Source: a virus. From it: a stretch of DNA of 64,000 nt. Shown in pieces: positions 8,891 through 16,923 of this stretch (the first letter of the stretch is position 1; the number at the start of each line of letters is the position of its first letter). The notes under the pieces were generated by a model that did no database searches, was not told the DNA's origin, and saw nothing but the letters and a program-made list of their open reading frames with translations. A program made the position numbers and the translations under genes. Location: IMG/VR virus record IMGVR_UViG_3300026557_000002, positions 33,154 through 97,153 of that record, one strand, 5' to 3'.

Positions 8891-11800
8891 ATGGCTGACC
8901 CTCAGACACCTACGCAACAAGAGTACGACCAAGACCAAGGGACGCAGGGCGTCACCCTTGATATGAGTAAGTCGACTCCGCTTGCCCCTTCCCAGACTGC
9001 GCCTCCTGATTCGACAACTGGTGTGACTCTTGATATGAGTAAGTCAAAGCCTCTAGTCGCGGCATCAGCGGCACCTCCCCAAACTGCACCGGCGCCCTCC
9101 AGTCAAGGAGATGCTCACGGCGGAGCAGGTTACGCTGCTATTTACAAGTCATTGACAGATTTTGCCAAAGCCCGCAACGTTACGATGACGGGTTCCGAAA
9201 ATCTTCAAGAATTGTATGACAAGGTTAAAAATTTCTCCGGAGCCCCTGTTCCTCCTGGTTTAGGTCCTTACGAAGGCGAGTATAGAATTGGGCGCGAAGC
9301 AATAGATTTCGGAAAAGGCGCGTTAGCTGCTCAACAGCACGAAGTTGACACCGGCGTCGCTCAGTACGCTCAGCCGGGATTCATGAACAAGGCTGGCGGA
9401 ATTATTCGATACGTTCAAGGCGGGATTCCACTTTTAGGACCTCTACTAGGCGCTATTGAGGACCACCTTTCAAATCGAGAGTATGCGCAAGCGGCTGGCG
9501 TCGCATCATCGCTGGCTACGCCCGAGGTAGTTGACAAAGTCGGAACAAAGATTGTCAACACCTTTAAGACCGCTGTAGACGATACTGCGGCTTTGACTAG
9601 AACGCACGACGCCAGGCTGAAAGAACTGGACGTAGCTAGGCAGCAAGCAGCAGACGCACAGTTAGCTGCGGACAAAGCTAAATTGGCGGAAGGCTCAGCT
9701 AGAACACCGCAAGAGATTGAAACAGCCGCTCAGAATACTTCCCAAGCCCAAACAGTAGCCAGCCAGCAACAAGCTAACTTGTCTAGAGCTGAAGCCGCGG
9801 TCAAGGCAGCAGCAGAAGCCAAGGCACAAGCTGCACTCAAGGTGGCACAATCCGGAAGACAGATCGCCAATCAAGCGGCTAAGAAAGCCAAAGCAGGGCC
9901 AAGTCCCGAAGAAATCGCCAAGTCCAACGCGGACTTCCAGAAGGCTATTCCTGCAGGTCCTGGTAAATCCGCTTATACACCAGAAGATTTGAAAGCTGTT
10001 AACCCTATTCTTGAACGCCATCACGCGAACACGGCACCCGTTGATAGCCCTCAGGCCGTCGTAGATGCTCTGGAATCAGATCGCGTTTCCAGAGACAACA
10101 AGGTCAAGGCTGCGGTTCAGAAATATTCAGACGAGCCTTTGAAATTAGCCGATGCGGACGAAAACGCGGTTAGCGTCAAGCAGAAATTGGTCGAAGCGTT
10201 AGCGGACGACGAAAAGGTTCGCCCGGGCTTCACCGAAGCCGCTCTGAAGGAACTCGACAAGTTCAATACCACGGATCCATCGGTTGGCGAGGCAGACGAG
10301 CTGCGCAAGACCTTGAACACCGAAAACCGAGACAAGTTAAATGCTTCGGGGGGTGCTCGAAGTATCGCAGATGCACGCGAGACCGATCCAGAGTTCGCTG
10401 CCAGATATGAGTTAGCGGATATCCTGCGCGACGGTGTCTATGGCAAATTAGAAGAGAAAGGCGTCAAGGGCGCCCGCGAGAGCCGCCAGCTAGATGCCAG
10501 TGCTATCCGAGTACGTAATGCCGCGGAACGCCAAGTCAAGAGAGCGGACGTCCAGGCCCGCGGAACCGGTGAGGCTGGCCCAGTGGCCAAGATCGCGTCT
10601 AAGGTCGCCAAGACGGTAGGAATCGGTGGTGGCGCCGCTTTGGGCGCCGCTACAGGAATCCCTTTCGCCACCGAAGCTGGCGCCATCATAGGCGGTTCTG
10701 CCGGACAAGCTGCCGCCGATTTCTTGGCTCCGGGCGACTTGACACGTTCTGAACTGATTCAACGTAGGATGAAGACCATGCACGGCGGGGACGTTCCTAC
10801 GCTAGATACGAGTGGTGCTCAGCCGAGCGTTTTGCCCGCAGAACCTTTACCTCCCACAGTTGAGGCTCCTATCAACCCGCGAGAGAATACTGGCCTGCAC
10901 GCCGCCTTGGCTACACATTTTGATGAGCCTATCGGCGAGACCCCGTACAACGAGTTAGAGCAAAGACTGCTTCAGGACATCGCAGACAAGAAGAAATACA
11001 ATGTTCCTGTCGATCCCGCAGAGCGAAAGCTGAATCTAGAGATTAACAAAGCCAAGGTTCAAGAACTCCAAAGAGCCCGCGGACTAGCCGAAGAGCAGGT
11101 CAAGGCTCGCGAGAAAGCCAAGGCAGACGTCGAGGCTGAACGAGCCGAGAAAGAGAAGCTAGGTCTGAAGACTAATCTGGCTACGCCGTTTGAGTCCGAA
11201 TCGCACATTTCACCAGAAGACGAATTCACCCTACACCATGAATTAGGCCATCATTTCCAGATCGCTAAAGCAGGATACCCGACGCAGGACATAATCGGTC
11301 GCTTGCACGCAGACATCGACAGCGGCGCCCAAGCCCAGGCTCGTTGGGATGTCAGCGACTTCTTGGACGATAAAGGCAAGATTGACCTCGGCAAGGTAAA
11401 AGACAACATTGAAGCCTTGTTGGACATCTTCCATGGCGGTGCCGTAGCAGACGAGGTTATGCGCGATGTCCCCGTGCATAGAAACAGTGGGGCCAGAACC
11501 GATCTGCGCAGAATGAGAACCTTGTTGATCGACGCTGGTTTTGCTCCAACAGAGGCCGGTCAGCTAATGGGCGCATCCGAAGGCCGCGTCAGACAAGACT
11601 TTACAAAGTCCGGAATTCGTGATATATTCCAGAGATATTCGCAGGCCCGAGAGGCCGGATTGAATCTAGGCCTTTTGATGAGCGAAGAAACATCTGGGCG
11701 CGCGATACAGGACTTTAAAAACGCTTTAGAAGCTAAGGAGAACACAGGTGAGGGCGAAAACAAATCGGCAACTCCTGGAAAAAATCAGCGAGGGGATCGA

Positions 11801-12259
11801 GAAAGCAACCCCGGAAGAACTGGCGGAGTTCAGGCAAGAGGTAAGGAAGCAAACAAATCTGCCCGCTCGACGGGAGAGAGTTCTGGAAGCGGAGCCGGAC
11901 GAGAAGAACCAAGACTAAAGGCCGCCAAAGCAGAACCGGAAGAGCGTTTACCCAAGGTCGAGAACCTTAGAGTACCCCAGGAGCGAACAACGGGCGAACA
12001 TGACGCCGCTATCAAGGAAGGCGGCGGGATTCCCGGCGGGGTTCAAGAAGGCGACGAAGAGATAGGGTTGAAGGATTTGGTTCTTTTCCACGATCCCACG
12101 ACGGGCAGCACACTAGCCTTGCCTGTGGACAAGGTCTCGGCGGAGAATGTCAAGGCTCAATTGCGCAAGTCTAGAGACATGTATATCGCTGCCGAGGATA
12201 AGAAGGCCAAGGTAGCACATCCAGACGACCACGCCAAGAATCATGAAGGTGAACAATGA
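8891..12259 (+). CDS. Giant internal virion protein with HEXXH metalloprotease motif
   Basis: The protein has 1122 residues. The N terminus repeats GVTLDMSKS twice (around residues 19 and 45). The middle is a very long Ala/Gln/Lys-rich helical region (230-560). Near 580-620 a Gly/Ala-rich stretch (IGGGAALGAATGIPFATEAG) looks membrane-active. HHELGHHF at about 782-789 gives a HExxH zinc site (783-787). A plausible third ligand is the acidic residue in AVADEVMRD about 70 residues later. This combination resembles phage polyvalent or ejected proteins that carry zincin domains. The C-terminal 80 residues form a separate small domain (LFHDPTTGSTLALPVDKV). A low-complexity linker between them is overprinted by another gene. 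Confidence 0.6.
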   Translation: MADPQTPTQQEYDQDQGTQGVTLDMSKSTPLAPSQTAPPDSTTGVTLDMSKSKPLVAASAAPPQTAPAPSSQGDAHGGAGYAAIYKSLTDFAKARNVTMTGSENLQELYDKVKNFSGAPVPPGLGPYEGEYRIGREAIDFGKGALAAQQHEVDTGVAQYAQPGFMNKAGGIIRYVQGGIPLLGPLLGAIEDHLSNREYAQAAGVASSLATPEVVDKVGTKIVNTFKTAVDDTAALTRTHDARLKELDVARQQAADAQLAADKAKLAEGSARTPQEIETAAQNTSQAQTVASQQQANLSRAEAAVKAAAEAKAQAALKVAQSGRQIANQAAKKAKAGPSPEEIAKSNADFQKAIPAGPGKSAYTPEDLKAVNPILERHHANTAPVDSPQAVVDALESDRVSRDNKVKAAVQKYSDEPLKLADADENAVSVKQKLVEALADDEKVRPGFTEAALKELDKFNTTDPSVGEADELRKTLNTENRDKLNASGGARSIADARETDPEFAARYELADILRDGVYGKLEEKGVKGARESRQLDASAIRVRNAAERQVKRADVQARGTGEAGPVAKIASKVAKTVGIGGGAALGAATGIPFATEAGAIIGGSAGQAAADFLAPGDLTRSELIQRRMKTMHGGDVPTLDTSGAQPSVLPAEPLPPTVEAPINPRENTGLHAALATHFDEPIGETPYNELEQRLLQDIADKKKYNVPVDPAERKLNLEINKAKVQELQRARGLAEEQVKAREKAKADVEAERAEKEKLGLKTNLATPFESESHISPEDEFTLHHELGHHFQIAKAGYPTQDIIGRLHADIDSGAQAQARWDVSDFLDDKGKIDLGKVKDNIEALLDIFHGGAVADEVMRDVPVHRNSGARTDLRRMRTLLIDAGFAPTEAGQLMGASEGRVRQDFTKSGIRDIFQRYSQAREAGLNLGLLMSEETSGRAIQDFKNALEAKENTGEGENKSATPGKNQRGDRESNPGRTGGVQARGKEANKSARSTGESSGSGAGREEPRLKAAKAEPEERLPKVENLRVPQERTTGEHDAAIKEGGGIPGGVQEGDEEIGLKDLVLFHDPTTGSTLALPVDKVSAENVKAQLRKSRDMYIAAEDKKAKVAHPDDHAKNHEGEQ
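11748..11918 (+). CDS. Out-of-frame nested gene (56 aa, GTG start)
   Basis: Inside the 3' part of the giant virion gene, an alternative frame has AAGGAG seven bases before a GTG. It encodes a charged helical protein (MRAKTNRQLLEKISEG..., then ATPEELAEFRQEVRKQ). It has the look of a normal small protein, while the host frame over the same bases is a low-complexity Gly/Ser/Lys/Arg linker. Function is unknown. It could be an independent small virion or assembly factor. The alternative is coincidence, but the ribosome binding site and amino-acid pattern argue for a real overprinted gene. Confidence 0.5.
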   Translation: MRAKTNRQLLEKISEGIEKATPEELAEFRQEVRKQTNLPARRERVLEAEPDEKNQD

Positions 12260-12291
12260 TTTGGACACAAGAAACATCGTATATTTATTGG

Positions 12292-12320
12292 TTGACAAAG
12301 CAAGAAATACGTGCTATCTT
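12292..12320 (+). promoter_or_regulatory. Sigma70-like promoter, rightward
   Basis: A perfect -35 TTGACA is followed after exactly 17 bases by TATCTT. It lies in the 108-base gap after the giant virion gene and 48 bases before the next ATG. It should provide separate transcription of the small gene and glycosyltransferase at the end of the rightward arm. Confidence 0.65.
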
Positions 12321-12367
12321 GATTGAAGCCCTAGAACGTTGGCTAATTAGCAATTAAAGGAGACACA

Positions 12368-12559
12368 ATGGCAAAGGGAGCAGGAAGCGGTGATAAGCTG
12401 GCTCGAGGTGCGATTCGTGCAACATATACAACCACCGAAGGCGGCGTTTCGAACAAGAAGTGGGATGATATGTTCGCCGATTATGATCCGGAAAGATTCA
12501 AGAAAAACGGGCTGCCCAAAGTCGAGGGCGGCGAGAAAGAGTTGATGAAGAGCCGGTAA
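12368..12559 (+). CDS. Small basic protein of unknown function
   Basis: The 63-residue hydrophilic protein (MAKGAGSGDKLARGAIRATY...) has a strong site, AAAGGAGACACA, just before the ATG. It is rich in Lys and Gly, with no cysteine pairs or membrane segment. Its stop codon shares a base with the next start (TAATG), so it is coupled to the glycosyltransferase. I do not recognise the family. Confidence 0.6.
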   Translation: MAKGAGSGDKLARGAIRATYTTTEGGVSNKKWDDMFADYDPERFKKNGLPKVEGGEKELMKSR

Positions 12560-13329
12560 TGAAATCTGTAGTCGTAATGCCGGTTTGCCGGAGACCGGAG
12601 TTCTTGGCTCTCAGCTTAGAGAAATTAGAACTCGCTGGCGGCCTTGATCTAGATGTAAGAATTTATGCGGACACGGGGACAGACCTCGAATCTGTCTCCT
12701 TTGTTCGTGACCAGTATTTCCCTTCAGCAATGATCTTCCAAGCTAAACCCCATCCTAAAGCACCCTCCGGAACATTTAACATACTCAATTCCATAGCTGC
12801 GGGGTATCATGCTGGCGGTGATTTGATTTACCACGTCGAAGAAGATGTAATGGTACGCTCTGGGTTTTTTGCTTTCCACGAGGCCCAGCATTCGCTATTC
12901 GCGAATCGCGAATCCAGAATACTGGCGACTTGCGGCCGTCAGGTTAAATATTTCATGGACAACTTCGGGGACTTGTACAGTAACCCGGGATCCTGTTTAT
13001 CTCGCCGGCTAGTCGAAGCCTTGATCCCGCATCTCTGCTCAGCGTATTACGCCGACCAAGAAGGCTACCTGAACGCAAACTTCGAGCCCTGGCCAGAAAT
13101 GAGTAAGCTCGATGACGGCCTGATTCGGAGAGTGATCCGCCAGCTAGACGGCCGAGTCGTGTCGGCTAACCCGGGAGTTTGCGCGCACCAAGGGTTCAGG
13201 TACTACGATAAGTTGTCGATATACAGGAATGAAGAGACCGTGATCGAGGCCAGGATTTCTCGTTTAAGGCGGATCTTAGCCGATGTCAGGCCGGGAGATC
13301 GGTACGCGAGGGATTTTGAACCGTTTTGA
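12559..13329 (+). CDS. GT-A-fold glycosyltransferase
   Basis: The 256-residue protein starts with a nucleotide-sugar-binding strand (KSVVVMPVCRRPEFLALSLE), as in GT2-like enzymes. An acidic VEEDVMV near residue 96 sits where the metal-binding DxD motif is expected. NFEPWPEMSKLDDGLIRRV later fits an acceptor/catalytic region. There is no signal or transmembrane segment, so it acts in the cytosol. It follows the virion genes under their last promoter, separate from the sugar island on the other strand, and could transfer sugar to a structural protein. Donor and acceptor are unknown. Confidence 0.6.
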   Translation: MKSVVVMPVCRRPEFLALSLEKLELAGGLDLDVRIYADTGTDLESVSFVRDQYFPSAMIFQAKPHPKAPSGTFNILNSIAAGYHAGGDLIYHVEEDVMVRSGFFAFHEAQHSLFANRESRILATCGRQVKYFMDNFGDLYSNPGSCLSRRLVEALIPHLCSAYYADQEGYLNANFEPWPEMSKLDDGLIRRVIRQLDGRVVSANPGVCAHQGFRYYDKLSIYRNEETVIEARISRLRRILADVRPGDRYARDFEPF

Positions 13330-13352
13330 TAATCACCTCTTCGGTGATTATC
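13328..13352. terminator. Hairpin between convergent arms (possible bidirectional terminator)
   Basis: GATAATCACC and GGTGATTATC form a perfect 10-bp stem around a 5-base loop. The stem overlaps the stop codons of both converging genes. Neither side has a clear U-run, so termination may be inefficient or Rho-assisted. This is the only point where the rightward and leftward arms meet. Confidence 0.55.
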
Positions 13353-13539
13353 GCTTTGGCTCAACGAATCCATTCACTTCCATGAAGTTCCGTCCCGCTT
13401 GCTCAAACGCTAATGCTACACATTGTTCAGCAAACTGTGGATCGAGGCCGATGGCTATAGCTTTATCCATCAGTTCTTTCCTGATCTTCATCAATTCCGC
13501 CTCGATAGATTCCATCGAGAATGCACTGTAGTCTTCCAT
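13348..13539 (-). CDS. Small helical protein, unknown
   Basis: This is the last gene of the leftward arm: 63 residues with a long charged helix (MESIEAELMKIRKELMDKAI) followed by AEQCVALAFEQAGRNFMEV. There are no metal-binding or membrane motifs. A site TCAGGAGGCAGGATG lies at its start. Not recognised. Confidence 0.55.
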   Translation of the reverse strand: MEDYSAFSMESIEAELMKIRKELMDKAIAIGLDPQFAEQCVALAFEQAGRNFMEVNGFVEPKR

Positions 13540-13571
13540 CCTGCCTCCTGATAATCAATCGCCCTTGTTTT

Positions 13572-13916
13572 TCATTCTTGCTTCGTCATTAATCTAGGCC
13601 ACCAAGCGTTGGGGTTTACCATCGTGACTGTCTGCCACTCGGCTCCCGTAGCCTTAGCCCTGGCACCACCGCCGCCACCGCTTAGTGGTTTGTTCCCTGG
13701 GACGTGTGTCGGATCATAATCCTTCTTCGGCTGTGGTTTGTCGTCGGCATCAGCCGGAACCAACCTGCTTAAGAATTCGTCCCCGACTTCAATCTTCTTT
13801 CCGTTCTCTAGCTCTAACCGGTGTACGATCCCGGAAGAAGAAAGAATTCGTCCCAAGTACAAAAAATACATCGGCTTTGTCCCGATTACATGTTTGAGCC
13901 AATCTCCTGGTTTCAT
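13572..13916 (-). CDS. Unknown protein with beta-rich N terminus
   Basis: The 114-residue protein has an N-terminal half of short strands (GDWLKHVIG..., FLYLGRILSSSG, HRLELENGKKIEVG) like a small SH3 or Tudor barrel. A flexible Pro/Gly linker (PLSGGGGGARAK) and a short Trp-containing tail follow. It lies two bases from the preceding gene. No function is assigned. Confidence 0.5.
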   Translation of the reverse strand: MKPGDWLKHVIGTKPMYFLYLGRILSSSGIVHRLELENGKKIEVGDEFLSRLVPADADDKPQPKKDYDPTHVPGNKPLSGGGGGARAKATGAEWQTVTMVNPNAWWPRLMTKQE

Positions 13917-13918
13917 GG

Positions 13919-14110
13919 CTAGGGCTGCTCCGTCTCCTGCTGTGCCCGCTCTGGCAACTCTTCACTCCAAGCAATTGGGTCGATTGCGTTGTGCGTCCGT
14001 GCAAATAATTCTTTGCCAACCGTTTCGCGCACTTGTTCTAAAGTCTCGCCAGACACATCGAAATGGTCTTCTGTGCCGTCATTGTGTTCAAAGTGGATTC
14101 GGAATCTCAT
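13919..14110 (-). CDS. Small acidic protein, unknown
   Basis: It has 63 residues with an N-terminal beta pattern (MRFRIHFEHNDGTEDHFDVS), then a helix (ETLEQVRETVGKELFA) and a charged tail. The layout resembles small phage proteins of one hairpin plus one helix. It overlaps the upstream gene through ATGA. Not recognised. Confidence 0.55.
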   Translation of the reverse strand: MRFRIHFEHNDGTEDHFDVSGETLEQVRETVGKELFARTHNAIDPIAWSEELPERAQQETEQP

Positions 14111-15009
14111 GCGCCCGGCCCCTTACGCGCCAGTTCCGCTCGCAGGGCGACAGCGAATTCATTCAGTGCCAATCGGCGATTGGCAAAGTTCAACGCATCG
14201 GCGATCAAAGCTAAGCTTTGTGGATGTGCTGCGTGGTCTCGAATCAGAGGCGCTTTACCTGAAACATGGACAACGGCCTTACCGTCCACAAACCAGTTGT
14301 TCACAGGCGAAGTAAGTATACCGTGCAGCTTCTCGCTAAGCTCCCGCAACCCTTCGAACGCGGGGGCAGCTGGCTGGCGTGTCGCTAGGGCGGACTCCAG
14401 CCCACGAATATCTCTTTTCTGCTGGCGGCAAGAAGGGCAGTCGGTATCAAGCATTTCTTTGCCGCCGCAACATTCATCAACTTCTGCTTGCCACATTCCC
14501 ACTAGCCCCACCACGCTGTCCGGCTGGGCACTCGCTGGCGCTTTTACGCACGTCCCTAGCAAGTGTCTGATTCCGTCTTGCACTTCAGCCATTGGCACTC
14601 GGCAGTACGGGCAGTGCGTGCTCTCCCAAGTGTTACGCCAGCCAATCGGTGGCGTCGGGGTGGCGGTTGCGGGGGCGGAAGTGTTGGTTAGGGTCTCGAC
14701 GGCGAAGCGAAATATCCACTGCATTCCACCAGTATCGCCTTCCAAAAGATACTGCCCGTGCCAACTATCGACTTGCTCCTCACCACACGCTACTGCACGG
14801 ATTCTCACCAGTGCCGCTCGCAGCGTCTCTTCCCTCGGCGGCTGCCCCAGCGCATCCTGTGGTTCGCGGAGGTCAGCAACGAATCGTTCAGCCAATTCAA
14901 TCATGTCCTGCACAGCAGCCTTCGTCTCTGGATAGACAAATTTCACACTACCCGTTCGCATCTTCTCGATGTAGGATTCCCACTTGTTAATCAGCTTCGT
15001 CGTGTCCAT
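14107..15009 (-). CDS. Cysteine-containing protein of unknown function
   Basis: It encodes 300 residues from the ATG preceded by GGAGGAGCGA. An upstream in-frame start would overlap the neighbour and lacks a site. The N-terminal helix (TKLINKWESYIEKM) is followed by a helical acidic region. A probable zinc knuckle, HCPYCRVPMAEV...HLLGTC, is followed by a second Cys cluster (DECCGGKEMLDTDCPSC). The C-terminal 70 residues are helical. Phage-typical domains of unknown function are likely; no enzyme motif is seen. The stop overlaps the next start (ATGA). Confidence 0.5.
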   Translation of the reverse strand: MDTTKLINKWESYIEKMRTGSVKFVYPETKAAVQDMIELAERFVADLREPQDALGQPPREETLRAALVRIRAVACGEEQVDSWHGQYLLEGDTGGMQWIFRFAVETLTNTSAPATATPTPPIGWRNTWESTHCPYCRVPMAEVQDGIRHLLGTCVKAPASAQPDSVVGLVGMWQAEVDECCGGKEMLDTDCPSCRQQKRDIRGLESALATRQPAAPAFEGLRELSEKLHGILTSPVNNWFVDGKAVVHVSGKAPLIRDHAAHPQSLALIADALNFANRRLALNEFAVALRAELARKGPGA

Positions 15010-15098
15010 TCGCTCCTCCGCCTTCACTTGGCCCGCCATCCCTGGCTTCTCTTTCACATAAGTATGAACCGCTGGATTATCGAACTCGTTTCGCTCAC

Positions 15099-15320
15099 TC
15101 ACTTTGCGGACCTCTTGCGCTTGCGGGGCACTGAGCGTCCAGCTACCGCTTCGCATCCGGCCATGAACGCTCGCCACAAGCGATTCTCTAGAAATTGCCC
15201 CGATGCGTTTGCCCAAGTACAGCGTCTGCCTTCATCCGATTCAAGCCAGCGAGTCCACGCGATTGCATCCTCGTGACGCGAAACTTCCCGCACCGCCCCT
15301 GCTCTCTTCTGTTTGCTCAT
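15099..15320 (-). CDS. Small basic protein, unknown
   Basis: The 73-residue protein starts at the ATG that overlaps the upstream stop (ATGA) and has GGAGAAGCC in front. The sequence has Trp and Arg clusters (AWTRWLESDEGRRCTWANAS) and ends in PRKRKRSAK, which suggests nucleic-acid binding. A longer start is possible but would run into the neighbour. Not recognised. Confidence 0.5.
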   Translation of the reverse strand: MSKQKRAGAVREVSRHEDAIAWTRWLESDEGRRCTWANASGQFLENRLWRAFMAGCEAVAGRSVPRKRKRSAK

Positions 15321-15580
15321 GGCTTCTCCAGCTTCTCTAGGGCGGCGTTCCACTTCGCTTTTAGCGCGTCCCAATCCTCGGCGTATCCGCTCGCATCGCT
15401 CCAGTCATGCATCGCCTGCCCAGAGTTCAACAATGCCGATATCCCTGATTTTTTCTCGCTCAACCCACAATCGCAATTCCGCCTAACCTGCTCTTCCGAA
15501 GTCGCTGGGAACGCGTGACATCTACCACGGTGTTGCATGTAAGGAGCCAGCTTGCGCACCACCGCCTCCATGCGCTTCAT
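15317..15580 (-). CDS. Unknown 87-residue protein
   Basis: I place the start at the ATG overlapping the stop of the small membrane peptide upstream, matching the ATGA pattern of the block. The sequence begins MKRMEAVVRKLAPYM. It has a Cys-containing middle (RRNCDCGLSEKK) and a C-terminal amphipathic helix (DWDALKAKWNAALEKLE). No function can be assigned. Confidence 0.5.
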   Translation of the reverse strand: MKRMEAVVRKLAPYMQHRGRCHAFPATSEEQVRRNCDCGLSEKKSGISALLNSGQAMHDWSDASGYAEDWDALKAKWNAALEKLEKP

Positions 15581-15657
15581 GGCAGCCACCACGATGCAAT
15601 AGCCGCTATCGTTAGAACTACAAGTAGCGTCCAAATTTTCCATCCCGGCTTGCTCAT
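15577..15657 (-). CDS. 26-residue single-span membrane peptide
   Basis: Between two ATGA overlaps lies a tiny frame, MSKPGWKIWTLLVVLTIAAI followed by ASWWLP. It is a short cationic tail and one hydrophobic span. The precise coupling on both sides is the evidence that it is translated. It may be a membrane micropeptide acting in lysis or superinfection control; this is conjecture. Confidence 0.45.
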   Translation of the reverse strand: MSKPGWKIWTLLVVLTIAAIASWWLP

Positions 15658-15827
15658 TTCTTGCGCTCCTCAATGGCCTGGTCCAGCGCGGCGAACCGCT
15701 CATTTTCCATTCTTCTGATCGCCTCGAATGCGGTATCACACGCGTTCTTGAAAGCTCCAGGAGTGCGTACCCGAGACCTGCGGTCCGGCGTCGGTCGAGT
15801 CATTTGCCTTCGGTCTCCGCGGATCAT
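15654..15827 (-). CDS. Small basic helical protein (57 aa)
   Basis: The frame has an Arg-rich N terminus (MIRGDRRQMTRPTPDRRSR) and a helix (FKNACDTAFEAIRRMENERF). Start and stop both form ATGA overlaps with neighbours, supporting expression. It may be nucleic-acid binding; not recognised. Confidence 0.5.
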   Translation of the reverse strand: MIRGDRRQMTRPTPDRRSRVRTPGAFKNACDTAFEAIRRMENERFAALDQAIEERKK

Positions 15828-16036
15828 GCTGCCCCCAATCTGAAACCTAAATTTCTTTTAATCTGTTCTTCCAAAGAGATTGATAGAAATTTTCCCGCAG
15901 CTTCTTCTGGTGTCAATGCTCTAACTTCAAAATCCGTACCTGCCAGAAACCAAATGACGGGATAAGGATAAAGACCTGTTAGCCCTAACCTTTTTCTCGC
16001 TTCCCCGTTCTGTTGTTGAAATTCCTTATACGTCAC
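15824..16036 (-). CDS. Protein coupled to integrase, unknown
   Basis: I place the start at the GTG that overlaps the integrase stop (GTGA), giving 70 residues. An upstream ATG would overlap the integrase by about 45 bases. The sequence has an aromatic central strand (YPYPVIWFLAGTDFEV) and ends LGFRLGAA, nearly identical to the integrase C terminus. Position suggests co-expression with the integrase. There is no helix-turn-helix, so it is not an obvious excisionase. Confidence 0.5.
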   Translation of the reverse strand: MTYKEFQQQNGEARKRLGLTGLYPYPVIWFLAGTDFEVRALTPEEAAGKFLSISLEEQIKRNLGFRLGAA

Positions 16037-16914
16037 GTTGCACCCAGCCTGAACCCGAGTCCTGCCCGCTGTGCCCATTCGCGGCGTGTAACCAAATCGC
16101 TGGAGGTTTTGTCATAGCGATCCGTTATATCCCCGTTTTTAGAGTGTCCGGCCCAAAACTTAACCAGACCTTCTGGGGCGCCAGCCTTCCTGAGCTGGGT
16201 AATTCGGAACCGGCGGAAAGCGTGGAACCCGACGCCGACGCCGTCAGAAGCCATCTGTCTCCGGTTCTTTTGGTAATCCCCTCGAAACATCCGGCCAGTC
16301 TTGTCTCCAAGAAGATCGATCAAGAGGCCATTCAGGTCCGCAGAAATGTCCACTTCGCGGGTACCCGCATCTGTCTTAGTCTCCCGGATGACTACCGTAG
16401 AGGTCTCAGGGTTCCAGAAGTTGCCGTTCCCGGCGTCCTGGACGGTCAGGGAGAGGGCTTCGGCTATCCTTAGCCCTGAGCCAGCCAGAAGAGCGTAAAG
16501 TGCCTTATTCTCGCCCTGCGAGGCTTTCAGGACATTCTCTACGTCCTCTGAAGTAACCACTGGCGCCGCCTGCTCTTTAGGATTGATGATCGGAAGGTCC
16601 ACGAAGTCGTTATTCCAGGTACGTGGGAAGATCTGGTTACCGGTATTCGGATCTACTGCGGAAGCCACGACCGCTTTGATGACCGATGCGATCCCGGTAA
16701 TACTCGAGGCGGACAAGCCGTCTTCGGTCAGGCCGGCGACCAGAGTCTTTAGAACCCCGTTGTCGATCTCCCCAAGGTCCTTTTCACCGATCTTTGGCAG
16801 GATATGGTTCACCAGATAAGACTGGTAGATGACCGCGGTCCTAGGCTTGATAGGCTCCCGACGACGGTTCTGGCTCTCGGTCATGAACATCTCGGCTCTG
16901 GTTTTAAAGTTCAT
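16033..16914 (-). CDS. Tyrosine recombinase (phage integrase)
   Basis: The 293-residue product has an N-terminal SAM-like core-binding domain (about 1-110). The C-terminal catalytic domain has every active-site residue: R149 (GLRIAEAL), K180 (ETKTDAG), H231 and R234 (HAFRRFRITQL), H257 (WAGHSKNG) and nucleophile Y267 (DRYDKT). It should catalyse site-specific integration and excision, implying a temperate phage. No Shine-Dalgarno precedes the ATG, and a promoter sits so close that the mRNA may be almost leaderless. No attP core could be identified by eye. Confidence 0.92.
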   Translation of the reverse strand: MNFKTRAEMFMTESQNRRREPIKPRTAVIYQSYLVNHILPKIGEKDLGEIDNGVLKTLVAGLTEDGLSASSITGIASVIKAVVASAVDPNTGNQIFPRTWNNDFVDLPIINPKEQAAPVVTSEDVENVLKASQGENKALYALLAGSGLRIAEALSLTVQDAGNGNFWNPETSTVVIRETKTDAGTREVDISADLNGLLIDLLGDKTGRMFRGDYQKNRRQMASDGVGVGFHAFRRFRITQLRKAGAPEGLVKFWAGHSKNGDITDRYDKTSSDLVTRREWAQRAGLGFRLGAT

Positions 16915-16923
16915 AATGAAATC

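Noticed and set aside
12292-12320. Phage-specific (T7-like) RNA polymerase promoters
   Set aside because: No long repeated promoter-like sequence precedes the virion genes, and no single-subunit RNA polymerase gene is seen; sigma70-like boxes explain the sites found.
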